Shown here piece after piece: positions 17,626 through 25,570 of a stretch of DNA of 37,425 bases. This stretch comes from Solirubrobacteraceae bacterium (lineage in GTDB: Bacteria; Actinomycetota; Thermoleophilia; Solirubrobacterales; Solirubrobacteraceae). The notes below the pieces were generated by a model. It ran no database searches. It was not told the DNA's origin and worked only from the letters and a program-made list of their open reading frames with translations. The translations under genes and the position numbers were made by a program. The stretch covers positions 1 to 37,425 of the forward strand of contig JAICYC010000024.1 in NCBI GenBank assembly GCA_025934395.1, read 5' to 3'. The first letter of the stretch is position 1. Every line of letters begins with the position of its first letter.

Positions 17626-18033
17626 ATGAAGGCCGCAGCCATCTCGATGCTGCTGCTCGTGTGCGCGGCCGCGGTCGGCGCCTGCGGGTCGCAGGGAGTC
17701 TCCGTCGCCACGACGAGCCCCTACCACCGCGGCGCGGTGCTGTTCCGCGACCACTGCTCGGGCTGCCACACGCTGTCGGTGGTGGGCGCCCAGGGGTCCG
17801 CCACGAGCATCTCGAACCGCGTGAAGACCAACGGCCCCAACTTCAACATCCGCAAGGAGAACCCCGAACAGGTCCTCTATGCGATCCGCAACGGCGGCTT
17901 CTCGGGAGCGATCATGCCCGAGAACATCGTCGTGGGCCAGGAAGCGAAGCAGATCGCGGAATTCCTGGCTGCGTACTCGGGCAAGTCCGCGCAGAAGGTG
18001 CCCGCGACCAACATCACGCTCTCGACGAAATAG
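17626..18033 (+). CDS. Monohaem c-type cytochrome, probable lipoprotein
   Basis: Electron carrier attached to the outer face of the membrane, 135 residues. The N-terminal hydrophobic segment ends in VGAC with Cys20, a lipobox-like site. The haem motif is CSGCH at residues 44-48, and Met97 in GAIMPEN is the likely sixth ligand; the fold then closes with QIAEFLAAYSG. It is a small class I cytochrome resembling the cytochrome c domains of oxidase or quinol-cytochrome c reductase systems, but none of those genes are in the window. The neighbours (complex I, small membrane protein) fit a respiratory role. Redox partner unknown. Confidence 0.88.
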   Translation: MKAAAISMLLLVCAAAVGACGSQGVSVATTSPYHRGAVLFRDHCSGCHTLSVVGAQGSATSISNRVKTNGPNFNIRKENPEQVLYAIRNGGFSGAIMPENIVVGQEAKQIAEFLAAYSGKSAQKVPATNITLSTK

Positions 18034-18052
18034 GCGCGGCCCGGCGGTCGGC

Positions 18053-19315
18053 GTGCTGGACCTCAAGCGCATACGTGAGGAGCCCGACGCCGTCCGCGCG
18101 GCTCTGCAGCGGCGCGGAGCGGCTGCCGCGGCGGGGCTCGACCGCGTGATCGAGCTGGACGCGCGCAGGCGCACCCTGCTCCCCGAGATCGAGGCGCTGC
18201 GCGCCGAGCAGAACGAGGCCAACAACCGCATCCGCGGCGCCGCCGACGAGGACGCGCGCCGGAGCGAGATCGAGGCGATGCGCGGCGTGGCGGCGCGGGT
18301 GAAGGAGCTCGACGGCGAGCTCGCCGAGGTTCAGCAGGCCCTCGATGCGGCGCTCGCGCCGCTGCCCAACCTGCCCGACCCCACCGCCGCGGCCGGGCCG
18401 GAGGACGAGGTCGTCCGGGACACCGGCACGCCGCCCGAGCTGCCGGTCCCCGCGCGCGACCACCTCGACCTCGCGGGCGAGCTGATCGACATGGACCACG
18501 CCGCCGCCCTCTCGGGGTCGCGCTTCGCCTACGTGCGCGGCGACCTCGTGATGCTCGAGCTCGCGCTGGTGCGGTGGGCGCTGGAGAAGACGCGCGCCAA
18601 GGGGTTCGAACCGGTGGTGCCTCCGGTTCTCGTGCGGGAGCATGCGCTGTTCGGGACGGGCTTCTTGCCCGACACCGAGCAGCAGATCTACGCCCTGCCC
18701 GAGGACGAGCTGTTCCTCGTGGGCACCTCGGAGGTCGCGCTCGCCTCGCTGCACGCCGGCGAGATCCTCGACGGCGGGAGCCTGCCACGCCGCTACGCGG
18801 GGTTCTCGCCCTGCTTCCGCCGCGAGGCCGGGGCGGCCGGCAAAGACACCCGCGGGATCTTCCGCGTGCACCAGTTCGACAAGGTCGAGATGTTCAGCTT
18901 CGTCGAGGCCGGGGACTCGCCCGCCGAGCACGAGCGGATCCTCGCGATCGAGGAGGAGATCCTCGGCGAGCTGGAGCTTCCCTACCGGGTGGTCAACATC
19001 GCCGTCACCGACCTCGGCAGCTCCGCTGCGAAGAAGTACGACTGCGAGGCGTGGATGCCCAGCCAGGGCCGCTACCGCGAGCTCACGTCCTGCTCGAACA
19101 CGACCGACTACCAGGCACGAAGGCTCGGCATCCGCGTTCGCGGCGAGCGTGGCACGAGCCCCGTGCACACGCTCAACGGGACCGCGATCGCCGTCGGGCG
19201 CACGATCGTGGCGCTGCTCGAGAACGGTCAGCGCGAGGACGGCAGCGTCGGCCTGCCGCAGGTGCTGCTCGGATACGGCGCGCCCCCCGAGCTGCCCGCC
19301 GCGCGCGGCGCCTAG
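18053..19315 (+). CDS. serS: Seryl-tRNA synthetase
   Basis: Charges tRNA-Ser with serine in the cytoplasm; class II aminoacyl-tRNA synthetase, 420 residues, the usual length. The N-terminal ~110 residues form the helical coiled-coil arm. Motif 2 is around FRREAGAAGKDTRGIFRVHQ and motif 3 is NGTAIAVGRTIVALLEN; the serine-specific TSEVAL loop and CSNTTDYQARR are also present. The start is the GTG at 18053 giving MLDLKRIREEPDAVR; the frame is open further upstream but only inside the cytochrome gene. Converges with the S53 peptidase gene 35 bp away. Confidence 0.97.
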   Translation: MLDLKRIREEPDAVRAALQRRGAAAAAGLDRVIELDARRRTLLPEIEALRAEQNEANNRIRGAADEDARRSEIEAMRGVAARVKELDGELAEVQQALDAALAPLPNLPDPTAAAGPEDEVVRDTGTPPELPVPARDHLDLAGELIDMDHAAALSGSRFAYVRGDLVMLELALVRWALEKTRAKGFEPVVPPVLVREHALFGTGFLPDTEQQIYALPEDELFLVGTSEVALASLHAGEILDGGSLPRRYAGFSPCFRREAGAAGKDTRGIFRVHQFDKVEMFSFVEAGDSPAEHERILAIEEEILGELELPYRVVNIAVTDLGSSAAKKYDCEAWMPSQGRYRELTSCSNTTDYQARRLGIRVRGERGTSPVHTLNGTAIAVGRTIVALLENGQREDGSVGLPQVLLGYGAPPELPAARGA

Positions 19316-19350
19316 CCGAAAGCGCGGCCCGCCGGCCGATCCGCCGTGCG

Positions 19351-21288
19351 CTAGCCGATCTTGAATTCGATCGCGCGGGCGGCGCCGTGTGCGGGGGTGA
19401 GCAGCAGCCGGTAGGTGCCGTGGCGCAGCACGCTGCGTCCGCCGAGGTGGCCGCTGTTGCGCCCGGGGATCGCGAGGATCGTGCTCGCCTGCCCCACGGG
19501 CGCCCACCTGAGGTGGTGGTGGTGGCGGGGGCGGGCGCGGCGCGAGAGGCTCGCGCGCACGGTCTGGATGACGTTGGTGGAGAAGCCGAACGCCACCGCC
19601 GCCATGCGCGGGCGGGCGCGGTTGAGCGCGACGAGGGCCTTCACGGTGAGCGCCAGCCCCGCCAGCTGCGGTGAGACGGCGACGAGGGGGACGGTCGTGG
19701 TCGGCGGCGCCGGGGCGGGACGCACGGGCGCCTGCTGGATCGGGCTCTGCTGTTCGGAGCCGCCGGTGCCGTTGCTGTTCCCGCCCGCTTCGCCCGCGCC
19801 CGAGCCGTTCGGGTCGAACGCCGCGAGGCCGTTGGGGGTGCCGAGGCCGGTGGGACCGTCGTAGCCGGTGCCGGCGACGCACACCAGGTGCTGGCTGCAG
19901 CTCGCGCCCTCTTCGGTGACGCTGCAACCCGACAGGCCCGTTTCGGAGTAGGGGGTTGCGCATTCGCCGTTGGACCCGCTCACCACGTCGTGCAGCGCGC
20001 CCGGGTCGGCGCGCGTGTTTGCGTAGAGGCTCTGGGCGGGATAGGCCGCCGACCCCGCGCCGCCCGCGAGCGCGAACACGCCCGCGATCAGCGGCGAGGC
20101 GAGGCTCGTGCCGCCGATCGTGCACCAGTGCACGTAGTGGGCTTCGACCCGCCAGCGGCACGCCGGGCTGCTGTCGAACACGGCGAGGCCGGTGTAGGGG
20201 TCGGCGTCCGCGGAGATGTCCGCAACCGCGCGGTCGCTGCTGCAGCCCACCGACGACCAGTCCGAGACCGCGCGCTGCCAGGGCTGGGCTTCGAACACCA
20301 CGCTGCAGCCGCCGCCGCCCGCGCCGTCGCCGTTCCACACCGACTCGCCCGCCCAGGAGCCGCTGGTGGCGCTCAGGCGCGTGCCGCCCACGGCCACGAC
20401 GTGCGGCGAGGATGCCGGGAACTCGGCGTAGCCCTGTTCGTAGAAGCTTTCCGCGTCCCACGCCAGGTAGCCCGCGTCGCCCGCGGAGGCGGTCACCACC
20501 GTCCCCGGGTCGTTGAACGCGCTCGCCAGCTCTTCTTCGGGGGACTCTTCGATCTCGGGGCCGCCGAACGAGTTGGAGATCTCCCCGGCGCCGCTGGCGT
20601 CGGCGGTCCGCTCGGCCGTTTCGAGGTTCACGAAGCTCGGGTCGTCGGCCTCGACGAGCACGATGTGGCAGGTCTCGCAGGTCGCGTGCACCGCCTCCAT
20701 GTCGAGCGAGATCTCAACGCCCCAGCCCGCGGCTTCTTCGGCTTCCCCGCGTTCGGCGCCGCTGCCCGCGAGCCCCGCTTCAAGTTCCGCGAGCGAGCTC
20801 GGGTACGGCAGCGGCGAGGTTTCGCCGTGCTCGTTGACCTTCCTGAAGCAGCCGCTCGCCGCCGTGCAGCCGGGGAGGCCGAGTTCTTTGCTGTACTGGT
20901 CCAGATCCGACTCGGCGGTGGGGTCGTTGTAGGCGTCCACGATCGCCACCGTCTGAGGTTGCGGCGGCGAGGTCGGCAGCGAGTACACGCTGTGCACGTC
21001 CTGGGGGCGCAGCCCGAAGCTGCCGGCCCCCGCGGACGGCGCCGCGGGGCGGCTGCGGACGATCCCGAGCGGGTGCGTGTGCGCCTTGGCGGCCGGTGTG
21101 AGCGCCACCAGCGCGAGCGACAGGCACCCCGCGCGGCCGGGGACGGCCGTCGCGCACTCCTTGTGCACCGTGTAGTCGCTAGCCGGCAACGGCGCCACCT
21201 GTTCGCCGCTCGCCGCCGGGGCGGCCGCACAGCTGATCAGCAGCGCGATCGCGGGGATCGTGAGTATGTGCTTCGCTCGCGCGCGCAT
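19351..21288 (-). CDS. Exported S53 (sedolisin/kumamolisin-like) serine-carboxyl peptidase
   Basis: Putative extracellular acid-type endopeptidase, 645 residues. The N-terminal segment is a signal peptide; it also contains a lipobox-like LISC (Cys20), so the product may be a lipoprotein. The S53 catalytic residues are all visible: Glu192 and Asp196 (VEISLD), Asp271 of the oxyanion hole (SAGD) and Ser395 in GGTSLASP. The S53 C-terminal calcium-site signature appears as GYDGPTGLGTPNGLAAF. The catalytic domain begins near residue 93 (LRPQDVHSVYSLP), leaving only ~65 residues after the signal, much less than the usual ~190-residue propeptide. A C-terminal domain of about 150 residues follows, beginning with a Gly/Ser/Asn linker. 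A -10-like TATAAA lies at 21304-21309 on the minus strand, overlapping AAGGA. Confidence 0.88.
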   Translation of the reverse strand: MRARAKHILTIPAIALLISCAAAPAASGEQVAPLPASDYTVHKECATAVPGRAGCLSLALVALTPAAKAHTHPLGIVRSRPAAPSAGAGSFGLRPQDVHSVYSLPTSPPQPQTVAIVDAYNDPTAESDLDQYSKELGLPGCTAASGCFRKVNEHGETSPLPYPSSLAELEAGLAGSGAERGEAEEAAGWGVEISLDMEAVHATCETCHIVLVEADDPSFVNLETAERTADASGAGEISNSFGGPEIEESPEEELASAFNDPGTVVTASAGDAGYLAWDAESFYEQGYAEFPASSPHVVAVGGTRLSATSGSWAGESVWNGDGAGGGGCSVVFEAQPWQRAVSDWSSVGCSSDRAVADISADADPYTGLAVFDSSPACRWRVEAHYVHWCTIGGTSLASPLIAGVFALAGGAGSAAYPAQSLYANTRADPGALHDVVSGSNGECATPYSETGLSGCSVTEEGASCSQHLVCVAGTGYDGPTGLGTPNGLAAFDPNGSGAGEAGGNSNGTGGSEQQSPIQQAPVRPAPAPPTTTVPLVAVSPQLAGLALTVKALVALNRARPRMAAVAFGFSTNVIQTVRASLSRRARPRHHHHLRWAPVGQASTILAIPGRNSGHLGGRSVLRHGTYRLLLTPAHGAARAIEFKIG

Positions 21289-21418
21289 GGCGGTAATCGG
21301 TCCTTTATAGACCTCGGCTCTCGGGGCACCCAGCTTGAGCGCGGCGGCCTCCCGGCAGACGCACTCCTCCGGGCTCCCCGGACGGGCACGGGCCTCCGTC
21401 CCGTTCGCACGCGCGCGC

Positions 21419-22609
21419 TCAGGGCGGCCGGCGAGCGATCCATTCGATGCCCGGCGTCTCGGTGGCGCCGTGGGCGATGATCGAGACGAACACCGTCAGC
21501 GCGGCGATGTCGAAGATCTTCGCGCCGGCCTCCACGTCACGCGAGAGCACGAGCAGCGAGAACGTCATCGTGGCGACCCCCTTGGGGCCGAACCACGCCA
21601 TGAACGCCTTGCTCGCGTTCGGGAGGCGGGAGCCGGCGAGCGCGATCCACACCGCGAGCGGTCGCGCGAGCAGGAACGTCCCTGCGACCACCGCAACCGC
21701 GCCCCAACCGCTCGAGAAGAGCCCGTCCACCGTCAGCAGCGAGCCGAACACGGCGAAGATCCCGAGCTTGACGATCTCCGCGAGCTCCTCGCTGCGTTCG
21801 CCGAACGCGTGCCTGAGGTCCTTCCGCCGCACGCCCGTCACGATCGCGGCGACGAACACGGCGATGAAGCCGTTGCCGTGCGGCGGCAGGACGGCCAAGC
21901 CGTAGGTGGCGAACGCAAGGCCGATCCCGTAGAGCGTGAGCTGGTGTGCGGGGAGCGCGTGCTCGCCGTCGGCCCGCGGCAGCAGCAGCGAGCCGACCAT
22001 CCCGCACACGAGCCCGAACACCAGCCCGAGGCCGATGTCCTGGATCACGAACTGCCACCACTCGAAGCTGCCTCGGCCGGGTTCCAGCGCGGCGGCGAAC
22101 GCGAGCACCGCGGGCAGCGCGAGCCCGTCGTTGAGCCCCGACTCGAGGTTCAGCGATTGGCGGATCGAGCTCGGCACCCGGGAGTCGGTGACGACGCCGG
22201 AGGACAGCACCGGGTCGGTGGGGGACAGCAGCGCGCCGAGCAGGAACGCCTCGGTCCAGTCGAGCCCCACGAGCAGCCGCGCGAGGGCGGCGACGACCGC
22301 AGCCGTCACGGGCATCCCGATCGCGAGCTTGCGAAGCGGCAGGTGCCAATCGCGGGCGAGCGCCCCGCGGTCCACCTCCAGCCCGTCGCGGAAGAGGATC
22401 ACGATCAGCGCCACGTCGGCGAGGTCGGTGACCAGCCCGGAGCCCGCCCTCAGCTTCAGGACGCCGATGCCGCCCGTGCCGAGCACGAACCCCGCGAGCA
22501 CGAACAGCGCCACCAGCGAGACGAAGCTGCGCCGTGCGATCCCCGACAGCAACGCGCCGAGCAGGAGCAGGCCGCCGAGCACGGCCGCGGCCGACGCGAA
22601 GCTGGTCAC
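21419..22609 (-). CDS. CPA1-type cation/proton antiporter (NhaP/K+ efflux-like)
   Basis: Integral membrane antiporter exchanging Na+ or K+ for H+, 396 residues with about 12 helices. Core motifs are LLSPTDPVLSSGVV (Thr131-Asp132-Pro133) and NLESGLNDGLALPAVLA with Asn160-Asp161, the ND pair typical of electroneutral CPA1 transporters. The late motif AWFGPKGVATMTFSLLVL corresponds to the conserved GxRG-like region. The start is the GTG at 22609, supported by a GGGAGG 8 nt upstream; an ATG 31 codons further up lacks these features. The C terminus is short, with no cytoplasmic regulatory domain. Ion preference cannot be read from the sequence. Confidence 0.9.
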   Translation of the reverse strand: MTSFASAAAVLGGLLLLGALLSGIARRSFVSLVALFVLAGFVLGTGGIGVLKLRAGSGLVTDLADVALIVILFRDGLEVDRGALARDWHLPLRKLAIGMPVTAAVVAALARLLVGLDWTEAFLLGALLSPTDPVLSSGVVTDSRVPSSIRQSLNLESGLNDGLALPAVLAFAAALEPGRGSFEWWQFVIQDIGLGLVFGLVCGMVGSLLLPRADGEHALPAHQLTLYGIGLAFATYGLAVLPPHGNGFIAVFVAAIVTGVRRKDLRHAFGERSEELAEIVKLGIFAVFGSLLTVDGLFSSGWGAVAVVAGTFLLARPLAVWIALAGSRLPNASKAFMAWFGPKGVATMTFSLLVLSRDVEAGAKIFDIAALTVFVSIIAHGATETPGIEWIARRPP

Positions 22610-22617
22610 CGCGCTAG

Positions 22618-22623
22618 CCTCCC
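22618..22623 (-). promoter_or_regulatory. Ribosome binding site that decides the antiporter start
   Basis: On the minus strand GGGAGG lies 8 nt before the GTG at 22609. This supports the GTG start over the in-frame ATG at 22702. Confidence 0.7.
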
Positions 22624-22733
22624 ACAGCGAGCAGGGGAAGGATTCGACGGTACGCGCCCGAAACGAATGGGAGCCGCCGTGGGAAGGTCCGCCCGCCCGC
22701 AAACGCGCGTGCCTTCCGTCGCCGGCTGCGGCT

Positions 22734-22752
22734 AAATCCTGCCTAAGGATTT
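22734..22752. promoter_or_regulatory. Inverted repeat aaatcct-N5-aggattt in divergent intergenic region
   Basis: A perfect 7-bp inverted repeat with a 5-nt centre (gccta) lies between the divergent antiporter and glycosidase-like genes, 45 bp before the latter's ATG. Its AT content stands out from the local GC. It could be an operator for a dimeric regulator or a small hairpin; no regulator gene is adjacent. Confidence 0.35.
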
Positions 22753-22797
22753 CGCCGAGGCCGTAACCCTGGCGCCCGTGCCCTGTTTGACGTGCAT

Positions 22798-23787
22798 ATG
22801 AGCCGACCCCACCGCCTTCTTCCCGTGATCGCCGTTGCGATCCTCGCGTGGGCGCTCGCGCCCTCGGCGCTCGGCCGCTCCTCCTCGCCGCCGGGCCACG
22901 CGGCCTCCTCGTACCTGGTCGGGATCGGCGACGAGCAGGCCGAGATGTTCCGCAACCCCCTGTGGCAGCAGCTGCACACGCGGATCGCGCGGTACATCGC
23001 GCCCTACGACGCTGCTGTGCACCCCGACTCGCTCGCCAAAGCGCGCGCGTGGATCACCGCCGCCGAAGCGCAGCACGTGCAGATCCTGGTGGCCTTCTAC
23101 CACTCCGAGCACACGCCCACGATCCTCCCGGGCGTCGGGCAGTACAAACACGACGTCCAGAAATTCGTGAAGCTCTTCCCCCACGTCAAGCAGTACCAGT
23201 CGTGGGACGAGTCCAACCGCGGCAACGAACCGCGGCAGTTCTCGAGCCCGTCGGCGATCGCGTCGGCGAAGTACTACCAGGCGCTGCTGCGGGTCTGCCA
23301 CAAGTGCACGGTCGTGGGCCTCGACGTGCTCGACGGGAATCACATCGGTCCCACGCTCCGCTACATCAGCGAATTCAAGCGGGAGATCCGCCGCCTGCAG
23401 ACGATCATGCCGACGGTCTGGGGCCTGCACGACTACTCCGACCTCAACCGCATGGAAAGCTGGCGCACGCGCGAGATCTCACGCGCGCTCGGCGGCGCCA
23501 TCTGGCTGACCGAGACCGGGGGGATCGTGCAGTTCGGCGGTGCGTTCCCGAACCGCCACGGCTCGGGCCTCTCGCGCGCGGCGCGGGTCACCAGGTACAT
23601 GTTCGCGGTCGCGTCCTCCCAGCCGCGCATCAGGCGGCTGTACATCTACGACTGGACGGGCGGGAACACGCGCACGCGCTTCGACGCGGGGCTGATGGAC
23701 AACCACTTCTCCCCGCGCCCGGCCTACGTGGTCGTGTGCAAGGCGCTGCACGCAACGCGCTGCGGCCTGCGCGTGAGCGGGCACTAG
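22798..23787 (+). CDS. Secreted glycoside hydrolase-like protein (clan GH-A type TIM barrel)
   Basis: 329 residues from the ATG at 22798; a GTG two codons earlier is possible. Residues 1-26 form a signal peptide. The body resembles a (beta/alpha)8 glycosidase: VQILVAFYHSE, then SWDESNRGNEP where Glu138 occupies the acid/base position usually written WNEPN, HDYSD near 211, and WLTETGG with Glu239 as likely nucleophile at the end of a late strand. The first motif departs from consensus (Asp for Asn, Ser for Pro), so activity is uncertain. No binding module is attached. The final residues include Cys pairs (VCKALHATRC). Substrate unknown. It converges with a GT-C gene 16 bp away. Confidence 0.7.
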   Translation: MSRPHRLLPVIAVAILAWALAPSALGRSSSPPGHAASSYLVGIGDEQAEMFRNPLWQQLHTRIARYIAPYDAAVHPDSLAKARAWITAAEAQHVQILVAFYHSEHTPTILPGVGQYKHDVQKFVKLFPHVKQYQSWDESNRGNEPRQFSSPSAIASAKYYQALLRVCHKCTVVGLDVLDGNHIGPTLRYISEFKREIRRLQTIMPTVWGLHDYSDLNRMESWRTREISRALGGAIWLTETGGIVQFGGAFPNRHGSGLSRAARVTRYMFAVASSQPRIRRLYIYDWTGGNTRTRFDAGLMDNHFSPRPAYVVVCKALHATRCGLRVSGH

Positions 23788-23803
23788 CCCCGCCCGAGCC
23801 CGC

Positions 23804-25570
23804 CTAGGAGCCGAGCGCAGCGGCGGGACCTTCGCCCGCGCGCGCCCGCGGCGAGGAGCGGGCGCCGAGCATCCACATCGCGGCGAGCGTGAGCAGCCCC
23901 GCGGCGGCCGCGACGGGCGCGAGCGTGCGGAGCGGGTAGCGGGTGCCGTCGTGCAGCTTCAGGTTCAGCGCGGTGGGATCGCCCGCATGCACGATGCTCA
24001 GCAGCCCCTGGTGGTCGATCCCGAACGCGGTGGGCGCGAGCGCGGCGAACAGCGCCCACACGACCAGGGCGCCCGTCCCCGCCGCCAGCGCGGCGCCGGG
24101 GACGCGCAGCCGGGGCAGCGCGAGGGCGGCCAGCACGATGCCCGCCCCGGCGGCGAGGAAGAACGGCCAGATCGCCCCCCAGCCGCGCCCGAGCCCGATC
24201 GCGGAGGCGATCGTGGGCTGGAAGAACCCCTGACCCAGGTAGCGCATCCACACCACCGTCTCGTTCTCGTAGCCCACGAGCGGATGAGTGATCGTGGCGA
24301 TCACGCTCGCGGCGATCGACGCGCCCGCCAGCGCGATCGTCGGCCCCGGGTAGCGGCGCAGAGCGAGCGCGATCGGGACGCCGAGGAACGGCAGCATCGT
24401 GGTCAGGAACCGCGGGCCCATGAACCCGCCCCCGAACGGCAGGTAGTAGCCGCTGTTGTAGCCCACGTAGAGCAGGCACACGCCGACGATCGTGAGCGCC
24501 TCGGCGCGCTTGCCGCGTTTGTAGAGCAGCGCCGTGCCGACCCCGCCCATGATCAGGACGGGCGAGATCGTGAGCAGCCCGCGCGAGTCGAACAGCAGCG
24601 TCACGAGCACCTTCAGGCTGGGGGCACCGATCCCGAAGAACCCTTTCTGCTGGCGGGGCACGTCGGAGTAGGCGAGGTGCGTCCAGGAGTTGAACGCGGC
24701 GTGGTTGTAGAGCAGCAGCGGGATGATCCCCACGAGACCACCGACGATGTAGGAACCGGCACGCGCGAGCACGAGGCGCGCACTCAGCGCGTCGCGGCGG
24801 CTGAGCAGGTACAGGCCGAGCACCGCCCCCACGAAGAACAGCGGGTACTCGGAGGCGACCGCGTACCCCATCGCAAGGCCCGCGAGCGCGAGCAGCAGCG
24901 GCCGCGGCGGCCCCTCGCGCTCGCGCAGCATCAGCGCGAACGCCGCGAACCCGAGCATCGCGGCGAACACGTGCGAGAACAGCAGCGTGGACAGCGGCAG
25001 CACCATCGTTCCGAGGCCCACGATCGCGGCCGCCGCCACCCCGTAGCCGGGCTCGAACCCGTCGGCGACGCGCCACATCAACAGCAGCAGCACCAGGCCC
25101 GGGAGCACGTTCCCCCACAGCCCGAGGAAGTACACCATCTCGTCTTCGCCGCGCAGCGCCTGCGAGCTGCGCGCGACGCGGGCGGCGTCCACGACGTTCA
25201 GCGCCTTGTACCAGGGCAGCGCGAACAGCGCGAGGCCGGGCGCGCGCGCCGAGAACCAGTGGTGGCGGTAGAAAACCTTGTCGCCCGTGTTCGCCTGGTA
25301 GGCGTCGATCGTGGTGCCGCCGTGGTCGAGCGAGCGGATCAGGTCGTAGTGGGAGGTCTGGTTCCAGGAGAAGCTCTGGATCATCGTCGCGTAGGCGACG
25401 CCGACGAGCAGCAGCGCGAGCAGGGCGCGGCGGACATGCCTGGGATCGACGGGGCTCGCGCGCTCACCGCGGCGCGACCGCGCCGCTGCGGGCCACGACG
25501 AGGGAGTGCCCGCGCTCGGCGTCCACCCCTGCGGGCGGCCGGGGGCCTCGGCGCTCGAGGCGTCGCTCAT
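23804..25570 (-). CDS. Multi-pass membrane protein, GT-C glycosyltransferase-like
   Basis: 588 residues with about 11-13 hydrophobic helices. A cytoplasmic N-terminal ~45 residues is Pro/Ser/Arg-rich. After the first helix comes an external loop with acidic residues (SHYDLIRSLDHGG, then TIDAYQANTGDKVFYRHHWF), the place where lipid-linked-sugar GT-C enzymes keep their catalytic Asp. Later segments include SRGLLTISPVLIMGG and PFGGGFMGPRFLTTMLPFLG, a Gly/Pro-Arg pattern seen in this type of membrane glycosyltransferase. It would use polyprenyl-phosphate sugars to modify cell-surface glycans or proteins. The start ATG overlaps the stop of the upstream GT-C-like gene (ATGA), so the two are one unit. 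Specific substrate unknown. Confidence 0.7.
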   Translation of the reverse strand: MSDASSAEAPGRPQGWTPSAGTPSSWPAAARSRRGERASPVDPRHVRRALLALLLVGVAYATMIQSFSWNQTSHYDLIRSLDHGGTTIDAYQANTGDKVFYRHHWFSARAPGLALFALPWYKALNVVDAARVARSSQALRGEDEMVYFLGLWGNVLPGLVLLLLMWRVADGFEPGYGVAAAAIVGLGTMVLPLSTLLFSHVFAAMLGFAAFALMLREREGPPRPLLLALAGLAMGYAVASEYPLFFVGAVLGLYLLSRRDALSARLVLARAGSYIVGGLVGIIPLLLYNHAAFNSWTHLAYSDVPRQQKGFFGIGAPSLKVLVTLLFDSRGLLTISPVLIMGGVGTALLYKRGKRAEALTIVGVCLLYVGYNSGYYLPFGGGFMGPRFLTTMLPFLGVPIALALRRYPGPTIALAGASIAASVIATITHPLVGYENETVVWMRYLGQGFFQPTIASAIGLGRGWGAIWPFFLAAGAGIVLAALALPRLRVPGAALAAGTGALVVWALFAALAPTAFGIDHQGLLSIVHAGDPTALNLKLHDGTRYPLRTLAPVAAAAGLLTLAAMWMLGARSSPRARAGEGPAAALGS

